Positions 47,920-55,732 of a stretch of 64,000 nt of DNA are shown here, one piece after another. The notes under the pieces were generated by a model. The model was not told the origin of the DNA, made no database searches, and was given only the letters and a program-made list of their open reading frames with translations. The stretch lies in contig NZ_JAAXMM010000006.1 in the NCBI RefSeq assembly GCF_012276985.1, positions 248,001 through 312,000 on the forward strand, written 5' to 3'. Position 1 is the first letter of the stretch, and each line of letters begins with the position of its first letter. Source of the stretch: Agrobacterium sp. a22-2. Its GTDB lineage: Bacteria; Pseudomonadota; Alphaproteobacteria; Rhizobiales; Rhizobiaceae. A program made the translations under genes and the position numbers.

Positions 47920-48699
47920 ATGCAGAGTGTTCTGCCCACTAACAACCTGCCGCTTGTGCGTCGGCTGGAAGCCGTCGGATTTCGTGCCTGGCCGGCGGCA
48001 TCCGTGCAGTATGACGGAAGCTGGCAGATCCGGCTGACGGGCGGACACCCTTCGAAGCGGCTCAATTGCCTGGTGGCGCTCGACCCTTCGGATTCGCGCG
48101 ATATTGCCATTCGTGTCGAGAAGGCAGCCCGCAAATTCGAATCCTACGGCCGTCCGATGATCTTCCGAGAGACGCCTCTGGCGCCTCGGCCGCTGGTCGA
48201 AATGCTGGAGGCCGATGGCTGGGAGCGTTTCGAGGAGGTCATCGTCAAGACGCTCGACCTTTCGCAGCTCGAACTGCCGGATACGCTGGATCATCTGCCG
48301 AGCCACGATGTCGGCCGGTTCGTCGATGCCTGCCTGCGTCTGGAAAGCGACGATCCGGTGATGAAACCGGCTCTGGCCGAGATCCTGACGGCGATCAAGC
48401 CGCCGACCGGCCTTTTCCTGATCGAGGAGCCGAATGACGGGCCCGTCGCGGCAACCCTGTGCGTTCAGGACAACGATCTGGCCGGCATCATGCTTCTGGC
48501 CGTTGCCGAGGAGTGCCGGGGGCGGGGTATCGGCCTTGAAATCCTGTCGTCGGCCTTGCGGTGGGCCCGCATGCGCGGTGCCCGCACGGCCTGGCTGCAG
48601 GTGCTGGCCGACAACACGGCGGCGCTGTCGCTCTACGACAAGCTCGGCTTCCAGGAAGCCTATCGCTATTGCTACTGGCGCAAGGAGCCGAAACCGTGA
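47920..48699 (+). CDS. GNAT family N-acetyltransferase
   Basis: 259 residues from MQSVLPTNNLPLVRRLEAVGFRAWPA. The N-terminal half has a divergent GNAT-like fold; the C-terminal GNAT core is IMLLAVAEECRGRGIGLEILSSALRWARMRGARTAWLQVLADNTAALSLYDKLGFQEAYRYCYW, with the acetyl-CoA loop CRGRGIG. Two-domain GNATs often acetylate small amines. Substrate unknown. Overlaps the mutT GTG start (GTGA), so argJ-GNAT-mutT are coupled. Confidence 0.88.
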   Translation: MQSVLPTNNLPLVRRLEAVGFRAWPAASVQYDGSWQIRLTGGHPSKRLNCLVALDPSDSRDIAIRVEKAARKFESYGRPMIFRETPLAPRPLVEMLEADGWERFEEVIVKTLDLSQLELPDTLDHLPSHDVGRFVDACLRLESDDPVMKPALAEILTAIKPPTGLFLIEEPNDGPVAATLCVQDNDLAGIMLLAVAEECRGRGIGLEILSSALRWARMRGARTAWLQVLADNTAALSLYDKLGFQEAYRYCYWRKEPKP

Positions 48700-49109
48700 G
48701 CGAACAGGTTCGTCCCATCCTGCTGGTTGCGGCCTGCGCGCTTATCGATACGGATGGGAGGATTCTCCTGGCGCAGAGACCGGAAGGCAAGACCTTGGCC
48801 GGGCTCTGGGAATTCCCCGGCGGCAAGGTCGAGCCGGGCGAAACGCCGGAGGAAACATTGGTGCGCGAGCTTGAGGAGGAACTTGGGATCGTTACCCGCG
48901 TGCCGTGCCTGGCGCCGCTGACCTTCGCCAGCCATACCTATGAGACCTTTCACCTGCTGATGCCGCTTTTCGTCTGCCGCCGCTACGAAGGCATTCCACA
49001 GGGTCGCGAGGGCCAGGCGCTGAAGTGGGTCAAGCCGCAGGCACTGCGGCAATATCCGATGCCGCCGGCCGATGAGCCGTTGATCCCGTTTCTGCAGGAT
49101 CTTCTTTAG
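48696..49109 (+). CDS. mutT: Nudix hydrolase, MutT (8-oxo-dGTP diphosphatase)
   Basis: 137 residues starting at GTG (48696), which overlaps the GNAT stop TGA (48697-48699). Complete Nudix box: GGKVEPGETPEETLVRELEEELGI. The upstream VAACALIDTDGRILLAQRPEGKTLAGLWEFPGG is typical of MutT. Cleans oxidised nucleotides. The gene is last in an argJ-GNAT-mutT series and ends at TAG. Confidence 0.95.
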   Translation: MSEQVRPILLVAACALIDTDGRILLAQRPEGKTLAGLWEFPGGKVEPGETPEETLVRELEEELGIVTRVPCLAPLTFASHTYETFHLLMPLFVCRRYEGIPQGREGQALKWVKPQALRQYPMPPADEPLIPFLQDLL

Positions 49110-49132
49110 CTCTATTTGTTTATACCGTCATA

Positions 49133-49147
49133 TTAACAGTACGTTAA
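49133..49147 (+). promoter_or_regulatory. CtrA-type box TTAA-N7-TTAA
   Basis: TTAA (49133-49136) and TTAA (49144-49147) are separated by exactly 7 bp, matching the CtrA consensus TTAA-N7-TTAA(C). It is 59 bp before the start of the small membrane protein gene that precedes the Flp pilin. CtrA activates pilin genes in Caulobacter and rhizobia. A random match is possible, but the position is right. Confidence 0.55.
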
Positions 49148-49205
49148 TCACCATAGGTCAAAGATCATCAAAGCTCATGCGTGTAGGCATGGTATGAGGA
49201 TTGTG

Positions 49206-49526
49206 ATGGCGGACGAGGATTTCTGGAAGGCCGTTCGACTGCGGGACAGCGCTTCAAACAAATCCGGAAAAACGGGTGTACTGAATATTGCGCTGCTGTT
49301 CGGCACGGCTGCGATCGCGTTGACGCTCGTCCTGACGCCAATGCTTGCCGGCAACCCGGACAAGAAGCGCCTGGCCTTCACTCCCGACCAACTCGACATG
49401 CTGACCACCGGCTCGATCGCGCCGGGAGATAGCGGCAAGCGTTACACGATCCGCCGCAGCGTGCTTCAGGAAACACCAGGCTCCGTCTGCATCGTCGATG
49501 GCTACGGCGTCGACAGCGGTTGCTGA
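49206..49526 (+). CDS. Small single-pass membrane protein next to Flp pilin
   Basis: 106 residues from MADEDFWKAVRL. A cytoplasmic start, one membrane helix (GVLNIALLFGTAAIALTLVLTPMLAG), then a short extracytoplasmic part ending with two cysteines (SVCIVDGYGVDSGC). No recognised domain. GAGG lies 6 bp before this ATG, better than for the upstream in-frame ATG at 49194. Position just before the pilin suggests a related role but that is inference. Confidence 0.7.
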   Translation: MADEDFWKAVRLRDSASNKSGKTGVLNIALLFGTAAIALTLVLTPMLAGNPDKKRLAFTPDQLDMLTTGSIAPGDSGKRYTIRRSVLQETPGSVCIVDGYGVDSGC

Positions 49527-49586
49527 GTTTTTAATTCGACTGCCCTGGACCGGTTTTGACCTGCCCAGTCCCAACGGAGATGAAGA

Positions 49587-49751
49587 ATGCGCTTGCTGAA
49601 ATCCTTTGTCGCCGACGTGACTGGCGCGACCGCAATCGAATACGGACTGATCGCGGCGATCATGTCCGTTGCCCTGATTACAGGCTACGGAACCTTTACC
49701 GGGGCACTCGTGAACGTATTCGACACCGTGAGCAACGAGATCAAGCCCTGA
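49587..49751 (+). CDS. Flp-family type IVb pilin
   Basis: 54 residues: MRLLKSFVADVTGATAIEYG then LIAAIMSVALITGYGTFTG. The class IVb prepilin motif is clear (short leader, Gly-Ala cleavage region, Glu-Tyr at the start of the hydrophobic helix). Cleaved by a TadV/CpaA-type peptidase and assembled by a Tad machine not in this window. Ribosome site CGGAGATGAAGA. It is a solitary pilin copy away from the secretion cluster. Confidence 0.93.
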   Translation: MRLLKSFVADVTGATAIEYGLIAAIMSVALITGYGTFTGALVNVFDTVSNEIKP

Positions 49752-49769
49752 CGCGCTGACGACCGCTTC

Positions 49770-50651
49770 TCATCCCTGTCGCCCACCTGCGTGGCGAAGT
49801 GCGTCAGCGAGGCGCATCTTTGCCGAACCGGGTTTCAACGGCTTCTGCTGGCTTTCGTGCGGCGCCCATCCCGAGACATAGATGATCGAGAATGTTGCAC
49901 GGATCCGGCCATCCGGATCGCTGTAGCGTTCGGCATAAAGCTCGGCCGCCCGCAGAAAGAAGCCGCGGGTAACGGGCCTGCGGCTTCGTCCCACCAGCGG
50001 ATTGGCCATGCCCATCGCTCTCAGGTCCCGCATCAGCGGGAAGAGGGAATCGTAGCGCACCGTGTAATCCTCGACATCGACGACCGGCAGGGCAAACCCT
50101 GCCCGCTGGAGCAGCCCGCCCATGTCCCGGACATCGGCGAAGGGGATGACGCGTGGGCTGGCGCCGCCGGTCAGTTCAACCTCGGCCGAGAGAAGAACGT
50201 CGCGGAGTTCCCCCAGCGTGCCGGCACCAGGGACGGCTGCAAACAACAGGCCGTCCGGCTTCAAGGCCCGGCGCATCTGGATCAGGGCGCCGGTCGCATC
50301 ATTGGTGACATGCAGGGCAAGTGGCGAGAGGATGAGGTTGGTCGATTGCTCGGCAAGCGGCAGGATTTCCAAGGGTGCCTCAATGAAGGGAAAAGCGGGA
50401 TCGGCAAAATCGATGCTGGTCTCGACGCGCGTCAGGGCATCGATCTTGCCAGTCGCCAGGCACTGACGTGCAGCGCTTCCCGTTGCACCATGCAGTTCCA
50501 CGGCGGTTTCGAACCGACGGTCGACAACGGCCAACCGGTCGGCCATTTCTCGCCCGACGAGATCGAGCAGGAAATCGGCCCGCGCATCGGCTTTGGCCAG
50601 GGCGCGGCGGCGATTGCGGGCAAGAAGGTCCTGATCGAAGAGGGTTTCCAT
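49770..50651 (-). CDS. NDUFAF5-like methyltransferase-fold protein
   Basis: 293 residues. N-terminal METLFDQDLLARNRRRALAKADARADFLL matches the NDUFAF5/BioC-type family; the SAM region is divergent (VDRRFETAVELHGATGSAAR), with LILSPLALHVTNDATGALIQMRRALKPDGLLFAAVPG as the core. The C-terminal ATFSIIYVSGWAPHESQQKPLKPGSA is characteristic of alphaproteobacterial NDUFAF5 homologs, whose mitochondrial relative aids complex I assembly by hydroxylating an arginine. Divergent from comF, 62 bp. Confidence 0.88.
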   Translation of the reverse strand: METLFDQDLLARNRRRALAKADARADFLLDLVGREMADRLAVVDRRFETAVELHGATGSAARQCLATGKIDALTRVETSIDFADPAFPFIEAPLEILPLAEQSTNLILSPLALHVTNDATGALIQMRRALKPDGLLFAAVPGAGTLGELRDVLLSAEVELTGGASPRVIPFADVRDMGGLLQRAGFALPVVDVEDYTVRYDSLFPLMRDLRAMGMANPLVGRSRRPVTRGFFLRAAELYAERYSDPDGRIRATFSIIYVSGWAPHESQQKPLKPGSAKMRLADALRHAGGRQG

Positions 50652-50713
50652 GGAAGGGCTCCGACAAAAAGTTTGGATCGCAAAGGCGCCGGTATGGGGC
50701 TAATGTCAACCAC

Positions 50714-51499
50714 ATGGAGCTTGAAGACGTAGAAAGCAAGGCAAGCAATGGGAGACCAAAGCTGCTGGGGATGATCCGGCTGGCCGGGTTATTGCGCGAT
50801 CTCGTCTATCCGCCGGGATGTTCCGGATGCGGTATCAGGACGGCCCGCCAAGGCGGCCTTTGCGTGGCGTGCTGGTGTTCCGTCCGGTTCATAGACCGGC
50901 CTTACTGCGAGGTCCTGGGCCTGCCGTTTTCCTACGATCCGGGCTCCGGAATGGTTTGCGCCGAGGCAATCGCTCATCCGCCGGTGTTTGATCGGTTGCG
51001 GTCGGTCGCCGTGCATGAGGGTGTCGCCCGTGACCTTGTCCATGGCCTCAAATATAGCGATCGAACCGATCTTGCGCCGATGATGGCCGGCTGGATGCTG
51101 CGGGCCGGCCAGGCGGAGATTGCGGCATGCGATGCCATCCTTGCCGTGCCGCTGCATCCCTTCCGTCTCATCCAGCGCAAGTTCAACCAGTCGGCCGAAC
51201 TCGGCCGTCATCTGGCACGCCAGGCCGGCAAACCATTTTTGCCGGCCACGCTTCTTCGCGTCAAGCGAACGGCCCAGCAGGTTGGCCTTAGTGCCAACGC
51301 ACGCGAGGACAATGTGCGTGGCGCCTTTCGCGTCGCTGAGCGACGGCAGTCTGATGTGTTCGGCCGGCGGCTGGTGCTGGTCGACGATGTTTACACGACC
51401 GGTGCCACGGTGACGGCGGCGACCAGGACTTTGAAACGGGCGGGGGCTGCCGATGTCACGGTTTTGACCTTTGCAAGGGCCATTGCCGGGCCTATATAA
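50714..51499 (+). CDS. ComF family protein (phosphoribosyltransferase-like)
   Basis: 261 residues. N-terminal zinc-finger cysteines PPGCSGCGIRTARQGGLCVACW, then a type I phosphoribosyltransferase fold with the PRPP motif LVLVDDVYTTGATVTAA. In naturally competent bacteria ComF aids DNA uptake; in alphaproteobacteria the function is unclear. The start lacks a good ribosome site, so ATG 50714 is a best guess. Co-directional with grxC and a nitrilase, in the usual rhizobial order. Confidence 0.9.
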   Translation: MELEDVESKASNGRPKLLGMIRLAGLLRDLVYPPGCSGCGIRTARQGGLCVACWCSVRFIDRPYCEVLGLPFSYDPGSGMVCAEAIAHPPVFDRLRSVAVHEGVARDLVHGLKYSDRTDLAPMMAGWMLRAGQAEIAACDAILAVPLHPFRLIQRKFNQSAELGRHLARQAGKPFLPATLLRVKRTAQQVGLSANAREDNVRGAFRVAERRQSDVFGRRLVLVDDVYTTGATVTAATRTLKRAGAADVTVLTFARAIAGPI

Positions 51500-51556
51500 C
51501 GATAGAGATTTCAAGGCCTTTTGCATCTGCGAGACGAGGCGATGACGGAGACGACC

Positions 51557-51814
51557 ATGGTTCCGGTGACCATCTATACACGGCAGTTCTGCGGATATTG
51601 CGCCCGCGCCAAGCAGCTTCTGCAAGGCAAGGGCGTGGACTATGTTGAACACGACGCGACCGGCAATGCAGAGTTGCGCCAGGAGATGATCGCCAAGGCC
51701 GGTGGTCAGTCGACCTTTCCGCAGATCTTCATCGACGGGACCCATGTTGGCGGATGCGACGACCTGCACGCGCTGGAGCGTGCCGGCAAGCTGGACGCGA
51801 TGCTGGCCGGTTGA
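51557..51814 (+). CDS. grxC: Glutaredoxin 3
   Basis: 85 residues, the standard GrxC size, from MVPVTIYTRQFCGYCARAKQLL. Dithiol active site CGYC, then TFPQIFIDGTHVGGCDDLHAL with the cis-proline and glutathione-binding GGCDD. Reduces mixed disulfides using glutathione. ATG 51557 has GGAG upstream by 7 bp; an in-frame ATG at 51542 would add five residues. Confidence 0.95.
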   Translation: MVPVTIYTRQFCGYCARAKQLLQGKGVDYVEHDATGNAELRQEMIAKAGGQSTFPQIFIDGTHVGGCDDLHALERAGKLDAMLAG

Positions 51815-51825
51815 GGAGCCCAGGG

Positions 51826-52683
51826 ATGACGATCAAGGTTGCAGCCATTCAGATGTGTTCCGGGGTAGACCCGGAAAAGAACGTGGCTGCCATGGCCCGC
51901 CTGGTGCGCGAGGCCGCCGGTCGGGGCGCCGTCTACGTACAGACGCCGGAAATGACCGGTGCAATCCAGAAGGACCGAAACGGCCTGATGGCCATCCTGC
52001 GCGACGAACAGAACGATATCGTCGTCAAGGCGGCGAGCGTGCTTGCCCGGGAGTTGAAAATCCATCTTCATGTCGGCTCCACCGCCATCGCCCTTGACGA
52101 CGGCAAGATCGCCAACCGCGGCTTTCTGTTCGGGCCTGCTGGTGAGAAGATCTGCAGCTACGACAAGATCCACATGTTCGACGTGGACCTCGACAATGGC
52201 GAGAGCTGGCGCGAAAGCTCCGTCTATCGGCCGGGCGCCGATGCCCGGGTGGTCGACCTGCCGTTTGCCAAGCTCGGTTTTGCCATTTGCTACGATGTCC
52301 GGTTTCCCGCACTGTTTCGCGCCGAGGCCGTGGCTGGCGCCCAGATCCTGACGGTGCCGGCCGCGTTCACCCGCCAGACCGGTGAGGCCCATTGGGAGAT
52401 CCTGTTGCGGGCGCGCGCCATCGAGAACGGCGCATTCCTGGTTGCCGCAGCGCAAGCCGGCAAGCATGAGGATGGACGCGAGACCTTCGGCCATTCGATG
52501 ATCATCGACCCCTGGGGCAGGGTGCTGGCATCGGCCGGCGGAACCGGAGAGGCGGTCGTCATGGCGGAGCTCGATCTATCGGCCGTCAAGGCAGCGCGTG
52601 ACAAGGTGCCAAACCTGAAGAACGCCCGAGACTTCACTCTGGATATTCTGCCCGTCCTGGCGAAGGGAGGTGTCACCGTTTGA
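51826..52683 (+). CDS. Carbon-nitrogen hydrolase (Nit2 / deaminated glutathione amidase-like)
   Basis: 285 residues. Nitrilase-superfamily triad: Glu in QTPEMTG, Lys in SYDKIHMFDVDL, Cys in AICYDVRFPALFR. IEDP-like ending and 'AHWEILLRARAIENGAFLVAAAQAG' are Nit2-like. Such enzymes clear deaminated glutathione, fitting with the glutaredoxin beside it. GAGGAGCCCAGGG precedes the ATG. The stop overlaps the TTG start of the next gene. Confidence 0.93.
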   Translation: MTIKVAAIQMCSGVDPEKNVAAMARLVREAAGRGAVYVQTPEMTGAIQKDRNGLMAILRDEQNDIVVKAASVLARELKIHLHVGSTAIALDDGKIANRGFLFGPAGEKICSYDKIHMFDVDLDNGESWRESSVYRPGADARVVDLPFAKLGFAICYDVRFPALFRAEAVAGAQILTVPAAFTRQTGEAHWEILLRARAIENGAFLVAAAQAGKHEDGRETFGHSMIIDPWGRVLASAGGTGEAVVMAELDLSAVKAARDKVPNLKNARDFTLDILPVLAKGGVTV

Positions 52684-53108
52684 TCCGTTATGCACTCACC
52701 TGTGACAATGGTCATTCCTTCGAAGGCTGGTTCGCAAAGAGCGATGACTTCGACCGTCAGAAGACGCTTGGCCTGCTTTCCTGTCCGACCTGCGGCTCGC
52801 TGGAGGTTGGCAAGCTGCTGATGGCGCCGGCGGTGGCGACAGCGCGCCAGAAGGAAGCCGTGCACGCGCTTGCCGTCGACCAGGTCCAGAAGGAAGCCAT
52901 TTCCAAATTGAAGGAAGCGATTGCCTCGATCAAGGCCAATAGCGAGGATGTTGGCGAGCGATTTCCGGAAGAGGCCCGCAAGATCCACTACGGCGAAGCA
53001 GATGCGCGCGGCATTATCGGCCAGGCGTCACCGAGCGAGGTCAAGGCCCTCATCGATGAAGGCATCGAGATCGCTCCGATCCCGGTTCTGCCTGACGATG
53101 TTCACTGA
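52680..53108 (+). CDS. DUF1178 family protein
   Basis: 142 residues; TTG start at 52680 overlaps the nitrilase stop (TTGA), with GGGAGG 8 bp upstream. The N-terminal zinc ribbon is MIRYALTCDNGHSFEGWF.. with CPTCGSLEVGKLL (two CxxC-type pairs), and the C-terminal PSEVKALIDEGIEIAPIPVLP is conserved. Function unknown; always small and cytosolic in this family. Confidence 0.92.
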   Translation: MIRYALTCDNGHSFEGWFAKSDDFDRQKTLGLLSCPTCGSLEVGKLLMAPAVATARQKEAVHALAVDQVQKEAISKLKEAIASIKANSEDVGERFPEEARKIHYGEADARGIIGQASPSEVKALIDEGIEIAPIPVLPDDVH

Positions 53109-53138
53109 TTACGAAACTTCAGGCCAAGCCTTGGCTAT

Positions 53139-53690
53139 TCAGCCCTTGAAGCCGCCGGCATCGAGAAAAGCCTGTTCCTCGGGCGTCGTCTGTCGGCCAA
53201 GTGCCTTGTTGCGGTGGGGAAAGCGGCCGAAACGGGCGATGATGTCGTGGTGTTCCTCCGCCCAGCGCAGGCTCTCCGTGTCGCCGGTTTCATCGCAATG
53301 GGCTCTGCAAAGCGCCATGCAGCGCTCCTGGTCGGCCAGCGTCTCCGAATGCTCGAAGGGCAGATAGAAGAATGGGCGCAGGGCCGGTTCCACGGCGCGG
53401 TCGAACCCGGCATCCAAGGCCTTTGCGGCGATAGATCGGGCCAGGCCGTCGGTTGCGTAGGAATGGGCGCTGCCGCGGTAGAGATTGCGCGGAAACTGAT
53501 CCAGCAACAGAAGCAATGCCAAGGTCCCTTCCGCGGTCGCCTCCCATTCAGGGTAATCACCGCGGGAGGCGGCGACGTGGTCAGTCGCAAATAAAGCGGC
53601 AATTTCCGCATCGAAGGCGTCGTCCTTGCCGAACCACTTCTTCGGACCATGGCGCAGCCAGAACGCGACGATCTCAGCGGGTGTCGTCAT
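53139..53690 (-). CDS. DUF924 family protein
   Basis: 183 residues from [30 protein letters not shown]924 (TPR-like helical) motifs: [65 protein letters not shown]. The DQFPRN motif is diagnostic. Function unknown. Its ATG overlaps the ubiG stop, so it is the second gene of a ubiG operon. Confidence 0.92.
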   Translation of the reverse strand: MTTPAEIVAFWLRHGPKKWFGKDDAFDAEIAALFATDHVAASRGDYPEWEATAEGTLALLLLLDQFPRNLYRGSAHSYATDGLARSIAAKALDAGFDRAVEPALRPFFYLPFEHSETLADQERCMALCRAHCDETGDTESLRWAEEHHDIIARFGRFPHRNKALGRQTTPEEQAFLDAGGFKG

Positions 53691-54451
53691 GATGCGCGCC
53701 CCGTTGCCGCCGGCCGGCGCGTGAGCATCATGTAGTTCACGTCGATGTCGGGCGACAAGTTCCATTGGTTTTGCAATGGATTGAAGAACACGCCAATACG
53801 CTCGATCACTTCCATGCCGCTTTTCGCGACTGGCGCCTCGAGCTCTTCCGGACGCACTAGCTTTTCATACTGGTGGGTGCCGCGGGGCAGCCAGCGCAGC
53901 AGGTATTCCGCTCCAACGATGGCAAGGGCTGCCGCCTTGAAGGTGCGGTTGATGGTGGAAATCAGCATCATGCCGCCCGGACGCACCATCGATGCACAGG
54001 TCGAGATGAAGAATTCCACGTCGGCGACATGTTCGACGACTTCCATGTTCAGGACGATATCAAAGGTCTCCCCGGCGGCAGCCAGGGCCTCGGCGGTGAC
54101 TGCCCGATAGTCGACTGTCACACCGGTTTGCGCCGCGTGGGTGCGGGCAATGCCTATGTTGCGCTCGGAGGCATCGGCGCCCAGGACGGTTGCTCCCATC
54201 CTGGCAATGGGCTCGGACAGAAGTCCGCCGCCGCAACCGATGTCGAGAATACGCAGGCCCTCGAGCGGTCGGTGCGCTTTCGGATCGCGGCCGAAGCTTT
54301 CGGCTGCCTTGTCGCGGATATAGGCCAGGCGAACGGGATTTATCTTGTGCAGCGGCCGAAATTTACCGGTCGGATCCCACCATTCCGCCGCCATCGCGGA
54401 AAAGCGATCGACTTCGCTCTGGTCGATCGTGCTGCGCGCCTGTTCGCTCAT
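53687..54451 (-). CDS. ubiG: Ubiquinone biosynthesis O-methyltransferase UbiG
   Basis: 254 residues. N-terminal [32 protein letters not shown] is a UbiG hallmark; SAM motif [22 protein letters not shown]. It performs both O-methylations in coenzyme Q synthesis. Overlaps the downstream DUF924 start by ATGA. Upstream a 219-bp gap contains a perfect 12-bp palindrome CCGCAATTGCGG (54582-54593). Confidence 0.97.
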   Translation of the reverse strand: MSEQARSTIDQSEVDRFSAMAAEWWDPTGKFRPLHKINPVRLAYIRDKAAESFGRDPKAHRPLEGLRILDIGCGGGLLSEPIARMGATVLGADASERNIGIARTHAAQTGVTVDYRAVTAEALAAAGETFDIVLNMEVVEHVADVEFFISTCASMVRPGGMMLISTINRTFKAAALAIVGAEYLLRWLPRGTHQYEKLVRPEELEAPVAKSGMEVIERIGVFFNPLQNQWNLSPDIDVNYMMLTRRPAATGRAS

Positions 54452-54670
54452 GGTCGGGCCTCCGGGATAAGGGATATCGCTTCAAGTCGGACGATCGGCC
54501 TGTAAAGTCAAGGGTCCGCCCTTGGAGCGACACACTGTCACGGTCGGTGGCTCCAGCATTTCCACCGTCGCCGCGCGGCTGCCGCAATTGCGGAACAACG
54601 TGCGTTTTCAAACGTTAAACGGATAAGGGCAAAAAAGCCCACGTGCAGGGACGTATTTGGAGAGACACCG

Positions 54671-55429
54671 ATGAGGAAACTATATCTATCAGCCGCGATT
54701 GCCTTGACGGCGATTGCAGCGCCAGCGGTCGCCGAGGCGGCGACCGCCTATGCCACCGCCAATGTCAACATGCGGTCGGGGCCAAGTACGCAATATCCGC
54801 CCATTCTGGTCGTGCCCTACAGCAGCCCGGTCGAGATCTATGGCTGCCTGTCGGCCGCCAACTGGTGCGATGTAGCCTATGGCAGCTATCGGGGCTGGAT
54901 CTCCGGCAGCTACCTTCAGACAACCTATTCGCAGCAGCGGATCTATGTCGGGCCGCAGTACTACGAACCCTTGGGTATCCCAATCGTGACCTTCAGCATC
55001 GACAGCTATTGGGATCGCCACTACCGCAGCCGCGATTTCTACCGCGATCGTGATCGCTGGCGCGAGCCGGCGCGGTGGGACCGGGATCGCCAGTACTATG
55101 TCGACCGTGACCGTGAGCCAAGTCGTATCGACCGTGACGATCGCCGCCGTCCGCCGCGTGTGGATGATCGTGACTATCGCCCCGATCCTCAGCCTCGCCC
55201 GCCACGGGTTAACCGCGAGGATGATCGGCCGGCCGGCCGGCCGCGGCCGCCGATCAGAATGGACAACGACGACAACCGTCGTCCGCCGGCCCGAGTCGAG
55301 CGCGAGAGACGAAACGACAATCGCAATGTCGAACGCCCGCCGCAGCGGGAGCGCCGTTCCGAAGGCGATCAGGACAGAAGGCGGATATGCCCGCCCGGCG
55401 AACCGCGTTGCGTTCGCGAAAGCCGATAA
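54671..55429 (+). CDS. Exported SH3-domain protein with Arg/Asp-rich C-terminus
   Basis: 252 residues. Signal peptide MRKLYLSAAIALTAIAAPAVAEA; an SH3b-type domain (YATANVNMRSGPSTQYPPILVV, ending GWISGSYLQTTY); then a ~140-residue low-complexity tail of Arg, Asp and Pro (RDRDRWREP, PRPPRVNRED). SH3b domains bind peptidoglycan; the tail is unlike typical hydrolases and no catalytic domain is seen. GGAGAG ribosome site. A rho-independent terminator follows 12 bp after the stop. Confidence 0.88.
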   Translation: MRKLYLSAAIALTAIAAPAVAEAATAYATANVNMRSGPSTQYPPILVVPYSSPVEIYGCLSAANWCDVAYGSYRGWISGSYLQTTYSQQRIYVGPQYYEPLGIPIVTFSIDSYWDRHYRSRDFYRDRDRWREPARWDRDRQYYVDRDREPSRIDRDDRRRPPRVDDRDYRPDPQPRPPRVNREDDRPAGRPRPPIRMDNDDNRRPPARVERERRNDNRNVERPPQRERRSEGDQDRRRICPPGEPRCVRESR

Positions 55430-55441
55430 AAACTCTATGAG

Positions 55442-55467
55442 GGGGCCGCTTTCCGCGGCCCCTTTTT
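55442..55467 (+). terminator. Rho-independent terminator
   Basis: GGGGCCGC (55442-55449), loop TTTCC, GCGGCCCC (55455-55462), then TTTTT: a perfect 8-bp stem with a T-tract. It ends the SH3 protein transcript and isolates lysC. Confidence 0.92.
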
Positions 55468-55732
55468 ATTGGCAGCGCGGCTGGATTTTTCCAACAGGAT
55501 CACAAGACTCCATTTGCCGGTAATGACTGATCGTTTCGTATACGGCGCGAACGAGGTGACGTAGGCGATCGCTTGGTCAAAATTGAAGGACGCTACACGG
55601 TTCAACGGCTTGCGGGCATTGAACTTGTCCAGCGTTTTCGATAAGAGACCGCAACCTTGCTTCCGGTTTGCCCGGAAGCGTCTCGTCTATTGGCGCCGGC
55701 ATGGCGCCCCAGCGGTTTGCATCGGTAAGGCC
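55468..55732 (+). other. lysC upstream region with two leader hairpins
   Basis: No gene is seen between the terminator and lysC. Two perfect hairpins lie close to the lysC start: GCTTCCGG (55659-55666) with CCGGAAGC (55672-55679), and GGCGCC (55692-55697) with GGCGCC (55703-55708). The second ends 24 bp before the ATG. Neither has a T-tract. They could influence transcript stability or lysC translation; I cannot match them to a known lysine or SAM riboswitch. Confidence 0.5.
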
